Assembly: GCF_000179915.2 (NCBI RefSeq)
Contig: NC_014963.1
Span: 3,410,001-3,474,000 of the forward strand
Reading direction: 5' to 3'
Source: Terriglobus saanensis SP1PR4
GTDB lineage: Bacteria > Acidobacteriota > Terriglobia > Terriglobales > Acidobacteriaceae
DNA length: 64,000 nucleotides
Of this stretch, positions 9,157 to 17,696 are shown piece after piece (positions within the stretch are counted from its first letter, which is position 1; the number at the start of each line of letters is the position of its first letter). The position numbers and the translations under genes were made by a program. Under the pieces are notes generated by a model that saw only the letters and a program-made list of their open reading frames with translations, had not been told where the DNA came from and did not search any database.

Positions 9157-10809
9157 CTATTGAACCGTTAACGCGACCATGGTCTGCTGACTTGTCGCGC
9201 CCGAGGTGGCAACGATGGCTACGCTGGAGCTTCCCGCAGGTGTGGGGATGGTGGTGTCCCCGCAGCCAGCCAGGAACGCGATGCTTCCTGCGCACACAAA
9301 CAAAAGTGCACGCAGTAATGAAGCTCCCGGTCGCTTCTTCCGCCAGCACAGCAGCGACACGAAGGGGACCAGCGAGGCCAGGGCGATGCCCGAACCCGGT
9401 CGGCCCTTGTTGAACGGACGAAGCGCACCCATGGTGGAAGTTGTCTGGATCGTCACGGTGCTAATCGCTGCTGCCGTGGGAGACACACTCAGCTGACTGG
9501 GCGCGAAGGTGCAGGTCGCACCCACGGGCAGGCCGGTGCAGGTGAGCGTCACACTCCCACTGAAGCCGTTAACGGGCGCAACGCTGATGGAGGTGTTGAC
9601 CGAGCTTCCCGCCTTGACGATGAGCGCGCTGTCCGCAGTGGTGAAGCCGAACGTCGATGCACCGCCTGTGGACGTGCTTGAAATTGCGCCCAGCAGGCCG
9701 TGTGCTTCTTTATCCAAACCTGCCGTGAAATACACGGTGCTGAGATCGCCTCCGCTGACGGAAGCACTGCCCGTCACCTTAGTCCCACCGGTCAGCAGGT
9801 CCCACAGGCTGGCATAGACGAGTGATTTGCCTGTGCTGTCCATCACTTGTCCGACGTAGGCGTAGGTCTTCGGGTCGTAGACATTGATCTTGCCGTCGCC
9901 GAAGTTTCCGACCAGCAGATCGTTGCTGTAGATCCCGAAGTTCGCAGGCGCGAAGGCCACGCCCCAGGGGGAGTTCAGGTTGCCGCCCGTCACGGCACGC
10001 GTTACGAAGTTGCCTGCTGTGTCAAAGACATCGAGGACACCCACACCAACGCCATCCTGCGATCGAAACGGTGCCGTTGCTGTGCGTTGGGTGTATGCGA
10101 TGAAGATCTGCGTCCCTAAAATATGGATGGAAAACGGTGCATAATTTGCCGGAAGATTTGGGTCGGTGAAAGTCCCGGCAAGCTTCGCTGCTTTATAGGT
10201 GGAGTCGTATACCTCGACTGCGGCCGTCGCAAAGTTGGGCGCTAACAGGAAGCTTCCATTCGCAGTGTTGAGGAGCGCCAGGCCGGTATAGGACGCGCTG
10301 GTGGCGCTATTGTTGACCACGATCTGTGCGTGCGCATTGTTGGTGCCGAGCTTTGAGTTCCAACCGGAGATCGTTCCGTCCAGCGTGGAGAAGAGGAAGC
10401 TGGGTGCCGTTCCGTTCGGGAGCAGGAGACCCGTCGATCCTGCTGCTGTTACGGAGCCGGACGGTAATCCATTTGCAGTCGGCACTGCTCCGAGAGGAAC
10501 GATGACTTTGAAGGCAATCGTTCCAGAGGGTTGCACGACGTAGTTGTAACCGGTGCCTGCAGCGCTGATCCACCAAACAGGACTTGCAGAGACACCCCAA
10601 GGATTGATGAAGTTCGGATCGACCGTTGTCGCAGGCACCGATCCATCCGAAAGTATGTTGGTTACACTGAAGGCTTGCGCCCCCGCGTGCAGAGAGGCTA
10701 CGCCACAAAATACCGCGGCTAAGAGTCCTGCGACGATCTTCCGTTGCACCGCGGCAAGCTTTTGCAACGGTGCGGTTTTTTCTTGATTCCGTTCACTCGA
10801 CACGCGCAT
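9157..10809 (-). CDS. TIGR03118-like secreted protein with Ig-like domain
   Basis: The start at 10809 is chosen because AGAGG lies seven bases upstream; a longer frame to 10905 has no such site. The 550-residue product has an N-terminal hydrophobic export signal (IVAGLLAAVFCGVASLHAGAQA). A propeller-like domain follows, opening with NILSDGSVPATTVDPNFINPWGV and matching the uncharacterised TIGR03118 family (SGWNS, GLALLN, NSPWGVAFAPANFG, LWDLLTGG). Next comes an Ig-like repeat (FSGSVTLTCTGLPVGATCTF). The C-terminus has a hydrophobic stretch with CWRKK and a further segment ending in AGCGD. The function is unknown. It ends in its own terminator, so it is probably monocistronic. Confidence 0.8.
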   Translation of the reverse strand: MRVSSERNQEKTAPLQKLAAVQRKIVAGLLAAVFCGVASLHAGAQAFSVTNILSDGSVPATTVDPNFINPWGVSASPVWWISAAGTGYNYVVQPSGTIAFKVIVPLGAVPTANGLPSGSVTAAGSTGLLLPNGTAPSFLFSTLDGTISGWNSKLGTNNAHAQIVVNNSATSASYTGLALLNTANGSFLLAPNFATAAVEVYDSTYKAAKLAGTFTDPNLPANYAPFSIHILGTQIFIAYTQRTATAPFRSQDGVGVGVLDVFDTAGNFVTRAVTGGNLNSPWGVAFAPANFGIYSNDLLVGNFGDGKINVYDPKTYAYVGQVMDSTGKSLVYASLWDLLTGGTKVTGSASVSGGDLSTVYFTAGLDKEAHGLLGAISSTSTGGASTFGFTTADSALIVKAGSSVNTSISVAPVNGFSGSVTLTCTGLPVGATCTFAPSQLSVSPTAAAISTVTIQTTSTMGALRPFNKGRPGSGIALASLVPFVSLLCWRKKRPGASLLRALLFVCAGSIAFLAGCGDTTIPTPAGSSSVAIVATSGATSQQTMVALTVQ

Positions 10810-10972
10810 GTGAATCCTCTTTCCGTAATTGGCTGAGATGGAACTCTGGCGGAATGTTCGGCAGAGGGCAACGTTACGAGGGGGAGGGGCGCCTGATGTC
10901 AGCAAAATGTCATGCCAATGTCATCACCTGCACAAGATTTAGCGTGGAGCGTTTTCCAACCCACCCATGCTG

Positions 10973-12166
10973 CTAGTGCTTGCTGAAGAGCAGCGAATCC
11001 GTATCTGCGGAGCTGATCTGGGAGTCGTTGGGATAGGCCACGTCCACATTGGCCGCTGTAATCAGCCGGTGCTTGACGAAGGCGGCAGAGGGGATCTCCC
11101 GACCCTGGACTCGATCGACAGCCAGTGCGATCACGGCCTCTCCATAGCGTTCGGGAAAATATCCGACCGATCCGATGAGACGAGAGTTCGGTCGTCTCAT
11201 CTCGCGCCTCGCTTCGATACTCGCGTTTTGACCTACGGCCAGACAATGCTCTGAGCGGCCAAATTCTTCAAAGGCCTGCAGACCTCCAAGGCAGCTGGGG
11301 TCATTCAGCGCGGCGAGCAGGATCTTCTTTGACGTGCTTTTGTAGAGATGTTTTCTCACGGCCAGGAGACTGTCTTCGAACCTTCCTTTGCCATCCAGGA
11401 AGATCGCCTTCTCATCCGGCAACTTCGGCAGGATTTCGCGGATCCCCGCAAGCGTCGCGATCATGCGCGTCCGAGGCAGAGGACCGGCGATGGGAAGCTC
11501 CAGCAAAATGACTTCGTCTACTGCGCCACCCCACTGTTGAACACAGGCATGGCCTAATGCCCGGCCTCCGATGATCCCTGCCTTGTAGTTATCCGCGCCG
11601 TAGTAGGTAGCGCCGGGATGTGGAATATCGATCGCGATCATCGGAATTCCCGCCTCGAGAATTTTGGAAGCGACCAGCGAAGCGCTCTGGTGAACTGTCT
11701 GGAATTCGATGACGAGATCCACGTGCTCGCGAACGAAGACGTCGGCATTCCGGACGGCGGCCTTTGGATTGTATTGATTGTTCAGAACAAGCAGGTCGAT
11801 CCCAGCACGGTAAGCGCTGCTGCGGATGCTGTCGGAAACCAACCTGGAGAAGGAGAACTCTTCACTCTGCGAAGCATACCCAAAGCGCAGCTTTCTCTTC
11901 AGGCCCTGCTTGCCTGACGGTCTGTAATTGTTCTTGGAGACCCTTTCCAGGACACCGCAGCTTACGAGAGTGCAGAGCAGACGGTAGGCCGTAGGGCGAG
12001 TCAGCTTCGTATGTTTACAAACCTCGTCGAGACTTACCTCCTCAGTGGAGGCCTGCACGTATTTGAGGATCTCGCACGCTCTGACGACGGACTGCACTGT
12101 GTTGTCTCGAACGGCATGAACATGTGCTGGCTGAATCGAGGGGCTTTCTTTCTTCTGAGACGACAT
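10973..12166 (-). CDS. Transcriptional regulator: IclR-type winged helix fused to a sugar-binding (periplasmic-binding-protein-like) domain
   Basis: In this 397-residue protein, residues about 22-85 form an IclR-type wHTH (VQSVVRACEILKYV, SLDEVCKHTKLTRPTAYRLLCTLV, GVLERV). The IclR effector domain is absent. Instead, residues about 105-385 look like a ribose/galactose-type periplasmic-binding domain of the LacI/GalR class. Typical pieces are DLVIEFQTVHQSASLV, GIPMIAIDIPHPGATYYGADNYKAG, LLAALNDPSCLGGLQAFEEFG and GSVGYFPERYGEAVI. There is no signal peptide, so it is cytosolic. It diverges from the receptor and glycosidase operon at 12405, and the shared gap holds palindromes. It probably senses a sugar released by that operon. 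Confidence 0.87.
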   Translation of the reverse strand: MSSQKKESPSIQPAHVHAVRDNTVQSVVRACEILKYVQASTEEVSLDEVCKHTKLTRPTAYRLLCTLVSCGVLERVSKNNYRPSGKQGLKRKLRFGYASQSEEFSFSRLVSDSIRSSAYRAGIDLLVLNNQYNPKAAVRNADVFVREHVDLVIEFQTVHQSASLVASKILEAGIPMIAIDIPHPGATYYGADNYKAGIIGGRALGHACVQQWGGAVDEVILLELPIAGPLPRTRMIATLAGIREILPKLPDEKAIFLDGKGRFEDSLLAVRKHLYKSTSKKILLAALNDPSCLGGLQAFEEFGRSEHCLAVGQNASIEARREMRRPNSRLIGSVGYFPERYGEAVIALAVDRVQGREIPSAAFVKHRLITAANVDVAYPNDSQISSADTDSLLFSKH

Positions 12167-12187
12167 GGCTCCGACCTTCTTCCGCAG

Positions 12188-12293
12188 TGCGAAATATTAC
12201 ACGACCCTGCGGCATCTCGACCAGCTGGCAAAATGCTGCAAAGAAGGCCAATTCCGGGAATGTGCGGCCAATCGATATTTCGCAGAACGAAAT
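12188..12293. promoter_or_regulatory. Candidate operator: palindrome ATTTCG-N5-CGAAAT plus distal inverted half-site
   Basis: ATTTCG-cagaa-CGAAAT (12277-12293) is a perfect 6+6 palindrome. Part of it (ATATTTCGCA, 12275-12284) is exactly inverted relative to TGCGAAATAT at 12188-12197, 77 bases away. Both lie in the 238-base divergent gap between the IclR-like regulator and the receptor. This layout suits a dimeric regulator binding two sites, possibly with looping. The binding is inferred. Confidence 0.5.
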
Positions 12294-12404
12294 AGTCGTT
12301 CCACGCCCTTTTCCAATGGTGCCTCGTGAGTGAGATGCCTAGTATGGCCGTCGTTCGCAGGCTTGCACCGTCATCGCTGCTCGGGCCTGCACTCAGGAGG
12401 CAAT

Positions 12405-15400
12405 ATGAAATCCGTACCATCAACATGCAGGTCCTTGCGGGACAACGCGAGGCGCCGGGCCGGGGCCTGGTTGAGATCGACGCTATTTTTAATAATTATG
12501 GCGATGGTGCTCTTTATGCCGCAGAGGTGTAGAGCACAATCGACTACCGGAGATATCGTCGCGGCAGTCATTGACCCATCGAACGCTGCCATCCCGAAGG
12601 TGGGGCTCGTTCTTTCGCAGGTCGAGACCGGTCAACAGATCAAGCAGACCGGTGATGCGAACGGCCTGGCGGTCTTCAGCTCGCTCAAGCCGGGCAACTA
12701 TAAACTGATTGCGACGCAGCCCGGCTTCAGAACAACGGAGTTGGACAACATCACGGTGGTCATCGGACAGCGTGTCAGCCTGGACGTGCGGATGCAGGTG
12801 GGAGCAAGCAGCGAGTCTGTGACGATCTCCGCCAGTGAAGCCGCTCTTCTCAACTCAGAGAGCGCCTCCGTGGGTCAGGTGATCAATAAAAGCAGCATCG
12901 ATACGCTGCCGCTGAATGGCCGCAATTTCATTCAACTGACTCAGCTGACCACAGGGGCCGCACCCATCGGCGCAGGCAATTCTCCTGCAACAACATGGAC
13001 TGGCCGCTCCGACACGACGGTGTCCTTCGCTGGCCTTCGGGAGAGCGACACGAGCTTCCTGGTGAACGGAATCGAGACGCGCAATGCCCGGTTTGGCAAT
13101 ACGGGCATTCGTCCCTCGGTGGACGCCATCCAGGAGTTCCGCGTGCAGAGGACGACCTTCGGCGCTGAGTTCGGACATGCTGCTTCCATCGTCAACACGG
13201 AGTTGCTGGGCGGCGCAAACCCGTTCCATCTCGTCCTGTTTGAACTGAATCGCAACCGCGCCTACGCTGCCAATACCTACTTTGCAAAGCAGGCGGGAGC
13301 GCAGCAGCCAGCGCTGAATCAGAACAACTTTGGTGCTACGTTGAGCGGGCCTGTTCTTCTGCCGAAGATTTATAACGGGCGAGACAAGACATTTTTCATG
13401 TTCAACTTTGAAGCCTTTCGGCTGACCCAGGGGCAGACGCTGACGAGCATCTATCCGTCGGTCGCGCAACTGCAAGGCAATCTAGCGGACGATAGCGCAG
13501 GGACTGGGCTCTATCCGACCAACTCAGCCTTTTGCGCTGCGAACTCTTCTTCCGCAAAGTGCGTTGATGTGATCAATCCCCTGACCAACCAGCCTTTCGC
13601 AGGAAATATTATTCCGACGGCGCAGCTCGATGCTACTGCGCAGAAGGCACTGCAGTTTATTCCTGCTCCGAACCTTGGAAGCGCCGGAGGTGTGAACTTC
13701 CCGAGCTTTAACACAATCCGTACACCGCGCAATACGCAGAGCATCAATCAGTACAACGTTCGACTGGATCACAGGTTCAGTGATCGCGACAGCATCTATG
13801 CGACCTGGTCCGACAGCAATGACATCCTGTACTCACCGGCGATTAATCCACTCGGTGGCAATACGGCGCCTTTGAACGACCATCTCTGGACGGGTACTTA
13901 CGCACACGTCTTCTCACCGACTCTCTTCAACGAATTCCGATTCGGTGTCAACGACTCGGCGACCTTCCGCAATGCAGAGAGTGCCTTTGGTCCAAACTAC
14001 GCGGGCGATCTGTTTGGGCTACCGTATGCGAACAATGCGGATGCCGCCACGTATGGCGTACCCAACTTCGGCATCTCGGGGTTCGGTCCGGTAGGCTCCA
14101 TCACCGAAGTGATCGGAGCGGATGACAAGAATTACCAGGTCTCCGACAACCTTACCTGGACGCATGGACGGCTAACCTCGGTCAACGGGCTTCAATACCT
14201 GCATGAGAGCTTCACCCAGATCACGGATTTCGGATCGAATCCCAATCTTGTTTATAACAACGGCTATTCGACGCGGAATGCTTCAGGGAATCGTGTGAGC
14301 AGCATCGGGCTCAGCGACTTTCTTCTTGGCGAACCCTATTCGATTACGGCAGCCAGTGGCGACTCGACCCAATCCCTGCATACTGCTTACTACGGCTTCT
14401 TCTCGCAGAACAACTGGAAGGTCCTCCCGTCGTTGACGCTCAACCTTGGGCTTCGATACGAGTATGCGGGATCTCCCATCGAGTCCCGCGATCGGAGTCA
14501 GTTCTTCGATACAACAAACGGTCAGTTCTACTATGCGGGCTCTACGATCCGGCGATCGATTGTGAAGCCGGATAAGAATAACTTTGCGCCTCGCCTAGGC
14601 TTTGCATGGCGTCCACCTTCTCTTACCAATACGGTGATTCGCGGCGGTGTAGGAACTTATTACGCCACCGACAACTTCAACGAAGAACAGTTCAAGAACC
14701 AGGGAAGCCCCTTCTATACCTCCCGGAGCAATACGCCGAGTTCTACCACTCCTGTCTCGATCTTCAATCCATTCGCTTCGAGCTCCACTGCGTTCCCGCC
14801 GGCAAACGCAAATATCTTTACTCTGGATCAGAACAATCGCACGTCTTACATCAACCAATGGGGATTGGATATTCAACAATCCTTTGCATCGGATTATCTT
14901 TTTGAACTGGAGTACGCAGGAGGTAGCGGGCAGAAGCTGGCGCAGCGGCGCAATGCGAACATTGGCGCTGTCGATACGACGGGGAAGATCCCCCTCCTGA
15001 ACCGCGTTCCTTTCCCACAGTATGGCTTCATCCTGGTGACCGGCAACTACGGCCGGTCGAACTACAACGCACTCACCGCGAAACTGGAGAAGCGGCTGAG
15101 CCATGGAAATTCTTTTCTGGTTGCTTATACGTTCTCGAAGGCAATCGACATCGGCATCACGGATGACTTCTCTGCTCTCTCGACCGACTTCTTTCGTTAC
15201 GACCGTGGAGTCTCCGACTACCACGTGCCGCATCGGCTGGTCATAAGCTATGCCTATCAACTTCCGTTCGGCCGTGGCAAAACATTCTTTGGAACGGCTC
15301 CTCTTCCCGTGGAGTATCTCATTGGAGGCTGGCAGTTCAACGGGATTACAAGCTTTAGTTCAGGCCAGTACAGCACGCCCACGCTAGCGGGTGACAACCT

Positions 15401-15758
15401 GAATATCGGCTCCTTCAGTCAATCGCGTCCCAATCGTGTGTCGGACCCGAGGATTGGTCGGAACACCCCCACACAGTGGTTCAACGTGGCAGCGTTCGTA
15501 CAACCAGCCTTTGGGACTCCGGGCAATGCGGGGCGTAACTCTGTCGAGCAGCCTGGCTATCAAAATTGGGATGCCAGCTTGTTCAAGGCTTTTCCTGTGA
15601 AAGATCGTGCTAACTTCCAGTTGCGGCTGGAAGCATTCAATCTCTTCAATCACACACAGTTTGGATCGGCGAATACTTCAGTCGGTCCGGGGTTCGGCTC
15701 AATTACATCCACGAGAGCCGCACGCATCGTCCAGGTCGGCGGCAGGTTCCAGTTCTAG
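12405..15758 (+). CDS. TonB-dependent receptor, Oar type
   Basis: The ATG at 12405 is preceded by AGGAGG four bases upstream, which decides the start over an upstream frame from 12330. The product has 1117 residues. A signal peptide ends near RCRAQS. A carboxypeptidase-regulatory-like domain follows (AAVIDPSNAAIPKVGLVL, GNYKLIATQPGFRT), then a plug with LPLNGRNFIQLTQL and FLVNGIETRNARFG, and a long outer-membrane barrel ending in VQVGGRFQF with the usual terminal aromatic residue. It heads an operon with a GH39-like glycosidase 33 bases downstream, then rhamnose mutarotase and a sugar isomerase. It is therefore probably the importer for the oligosaccharide processed by those enzymes. Confidence 0.92.
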   Translation: MKSVPSTCRSLRDNARRRAGAWLRSTLFLIIMAMVLFMPQRCRAQSTTGDIVAAVIDPSNAAIPKVGLVLSQVETGQQIKQTGDANGLAVFSSLKPGNYKLIATQPGFRTTELDNITVVIGQRVSLDVRMQVGASSESVTISASEAALLNSESASVGQVINKSSIDTLPLNGRNFIQLTQLTTGAAPIGAGNSPATTWTGRSDTTVSFAGLRESDTSFLVNGIETRNARFGNTGIRPSVDAIQEFRVQRTTFGAEFGHAASIVNTELLGGANPFHLVLFELNRNRAYAANTYFAKQAGAQQPALNQNNFGATLSGPVLLPKIYNGRDKTFFMFNFEAFRLTQGQTLTSIYPSVAQLQGNLADDSAGTGLYPTNSAFCAANSSSAKCVDVINPLTNQPFAGNIIPTAQLDATAQKALQFIPAPNLGSAGGVNFPSFNTIRTPRNTQSINQYNVRLDHRFSDRDSIYATWSDSNDILYSPAINPLGGNTAPLNDHLWTGTYAHVFSPTLFNEFRFGVNDSATFRNAESAFGPNYAGDLFGLPYANNADAATYGVPNFGISGFGPVGSITEVIGADDKNYQVSDNLTWTHGRLTSVNGLQYLHESFTQITDFGSNPNLVYNNGYSTRNASGNRVSSIGLSDFLLGEPYSITAASGDSTQSLHTAYYGFFSQNNWKVLPSLTLNLGLRYEYAGSPIESRDRSQFFDTTNGQFYYAGSTIRRSIVKPDKNNFAPRLGFAWRPPSLTNTVIRGGVGTYYATDNFNEEQFKNQGSPFYTSRSNTPSSTTPVSIFNPFASSSTAFPPANANIFTLDQNNRTSYINQWGLDIQQSFASDYLFELEYAGGSGQKLAQRRNANIGAVDTTGKIPLLNRVPFPQYGFILVTGNYGRSNYNALTAKLEKRLSHGNSFLVAYTFSKAIDIGITDDFSALSTDFFRYDRGVSDYHVPHRLVISYAYQLPFGRGKTFFGTAPLPVEYLIGGWQFNGITSFSSGQYSTPTLAGDNLNIGSFSQSRPNRVSDPRIGRNTPTQWFNVAAFVQPAFGTPGNAGRNSVEQPGYQNWDASLFKAFPVKDRANFQLRLEAFNLFNHTQFGSANTSVGPGFGSITSTRAARIVQVGGRFQF

Positions 15759-15791
15759 ATCCAGTACCAGGCTTTCATAAGAGAGGAAACT

Positions 15792-17303
15792 ATGATTCTG
15801 AGAAGTAAGTATTTGTCTCTTGCAGCCATCTTTGTTTTTGGCATTGCATGCTCTTCTGGCGCACAGGATGCGAAGAGGTATGAGATCAAGATTGATCGAT
15901 CGAAGTCTCTGGTTTCTAAATCGACTCCTACGCTTCAGGTCGTGGTGAACCCGATGCTTCTTCGGGGGGCGCCGATGCATGATGGATCTTTTGAGGCGCT
16001 GCATGCGCTCGGAGCGGACTATGTCCGTTACGTTCCCTGGCTTCCCTATCCACGTCAGGCCGTGGCAGAGCTTGAGGAGCCGAAGGATGGTCATACTTCG
16101 TGGGACTTTTCGCATATCGATCCCACGCTTGAAGACTTCATGAAGGCGACCGAAGGGCACAGCGTCATCCTTAACTTCAGCACGATCCCTGCATGGATGT
16201 ACAAGACGGCGAAACCGGTCACCTACCCCACGGATCCGAACGAGGTTTCCTGGGACTACACACAGGGAACAGAGCTACGCGATCCTTCGATGAAGGAGGT
16301 GGCAGGCTATTTCGTCCGACTTCTGAGTTGGTACACGAAGGGTGGGCTCACGGATGAGTACGGGAAGTGGCATGAATCAGGACATCACTACAAGGTGGCG
16401 TATTGGGAGTTATTAAACGAGATCGACTTCGAGCACCATTGGTCTCCGGAGACCTACACGCGTTTCTATGACGCGACGGTGGAAGCCATGCGGAAGGTCG
16501 ATCCCAATTTGAAGTTCGTGGCGCTTGCCATGGCGATCCCGGGAAAGAGTCCGGAGATGTTTGCGTACTTTCTGAACCCGGCGCACCATCGCAAGGGTAT
16601 TCCGATCGATTTCATCTCCTACCACTTCTACGCTTCGCCCGGCGACGACCAAACGCTCGATCACTGGCAGTTCACCTTTTTTGCGGAAGAGGAAGGCTTC
16701 CTGAACACAGTCCGCTATATCGAGACCATTCGGAAGCACTATGCTCCCTCGGTGAAGACCGATCTGGATGAGATTGGAGTGATTCTTGCCGAAGATGGGA
16801 AGGAGAATGCCCAGCCCGGAAAATACGTCGCAAAAGACGAGCCACCTGCCTATTGGAATCTGGCTGGAGCCATGTATGCCGACCTCTATACGCAATGCGC
16901 TCGCATGGGGATCGATGTGATTGGTGAGTCGCAATTGGTGGGCTACAAATCCCAGTTTCCGAGTGTCAGCATGGTGAATTACAAGACTTCAAAGCCCAAT
17001 GCACGTTTGTTGATCTTGAAGCTGCTTCACGACAACTTCGGACCGGGAGACAAGATTCCTGACACGACCGGTGGAGATTCTTCTCTAACCATCCAGGCCT
17101 TCGATACAAAAGAGGGACACAAGCTACTGTTGATCAATAAGCGAAATCGCGGACAGGAAGTTACTCTGCCATCTGACGTGGGAAGTTATCGCGTCTCTCG
17201 TGTTGTAACGTCGGCAGCCGACAGCATCGAAACGGCGGAAGCTCAGTCTCGCCGTTCGTTGAAATTGGAACCCTTCGAAGTTGCTGTGCTTACATGGAAG
17301 TGA
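15792..17303 (+). CDS. Clan GH-A glycoside hydrolase, GH39-like
   Basis: The 503-residue secreted protein has a signal peptide (LAAIFVFGIACSSGAQ), a (beta/alpha)8 barrel and a C-terminal beta domain. The acid/base is probably Glu210 in YWELLNEIDFEHHW and the nucleophile Glu327 in KTDLDEIGV, the spacing expected for retaining clan GH-A enzymes. Features such as GADYVRYVPWLPYP and IDFISYHFYASPGDD suggest family GH39, which includes beta-xylosidases and uronidases; GH51 is a less likely alternative. It starts 33 bases after the receptor with AGAGGAAACT as ribosome-binding site and precedes rhamnose-related genes. The substrate is therefore probably a deoxysugar-containing glycan, but this is inference. 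Confidence 0.82.
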   Translation: MILRSKYLSLAAIFVFGIACSSGAQDAKRYEIKIDRSKSLVSKSTPTLQVVVNPMLLRGAPMHDGSFEALHALGADYVRYVPWLPYPRQAVAELEEPKDGHTSWDFSHIDPTLEDFMKATEGHSVILNFSTIPAWMYKTAKPVTYPTDPNEVSWDYTQGTELRDPSMKEVAGYFVRLLSWYTKGGLTDEYGKWHESGHHYKVAYWELLNEIDFEHHWSPETYTRFYDATVEAMRKVDPNLKFVALAMAIPGKSPEMFAYFLNPAHHRKGIPIDFISYHFYASPGDDQTLDHWQFTFFAEEEGFLNTVRYIETIRKHYAPSVKTDLDEIGVILAEDGKENAQPGKYVAKDEPPAYWNLAGAMYADLYTQCARMGIDVIGESQLVGYKSQFPSVSMVNYKTSKPNARLLILKLLHDNFGPGDKIPDTTGGDSSLTIQAFDTKEGHKLLLINKRNRGQEVTLPSDVGSYRVSRVVTSAADSIETAEAQSRRSLKLEPFEVAVLTWK

Positions 17304-17315
17304 GGGTAGCCGCAC

Positions 17316-17696
17316 ATGCAACGGGTTGCGTTCCAACTATGCATCAAGGAAGGTTGCGAACAGGCCTATGACGAAGCCCACCGCAGAGTCTGGCCGGAAC
17401 TTATCTCTGAGCTGCGGGCCGCGGGCGTTGTGGAGTATTCCATCTTTCGACGCAACCAGGACCTGTTTCTGTATATGGAAGTGTTGAGCTTCGATTCTTT
17501 TCTTCAGTATCTTGATGAGAGCGAGGTGGACCGGCGATGGCAGCAGGAGATGGCAGACCTGTTTGTGCAGGTTCCCTCTCTACGCTCGGGAGAACGTTTC
17601 GCCATGATGAACGAGGTGTTCCATATGTCCGGTCAGAAGACATCTACAACCGACCAAGAGAGAACGAACGAAAGGATGTCATCGAATGGAAGCTGA
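17316..17696 (+). CDS. rhaM: L-rhamnose mutarotase
   Basis: The 126-residue protein matches RhaM over its first ~105 residues: MQRVAFQLCIKEGCEQAYDEAHRRVWPEL, GVVEYSIFRRNQDLFLYMEV, RRWQQEMADLF and the C-terminal LRSGERFAMMNEVFHM. RhaM interconverts the alpha and beta anomers of L-rhamnose in the cytosol. The last ~20 residues are a low-complexity tail that runs into the next gene, overlapping it by 11 bases and suggesting translational coupling. It starts 12 bases after the GH39-like gene. It supports rhamnose, or a related 6-deoxy sugar, as a product of the locus. Confidence 0.92.
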   Translation: MQRVAFQLCIKEGCEQAYDEAHRRVWPELISELRAAGVVEYSIFRRNQDLFLYMEVLSFDSFLQYLDESEVDRRWQQEMADLFVQVPSLRSGERFAMMNEVFHMSGQKTSTTDQERTNERMSSNGS

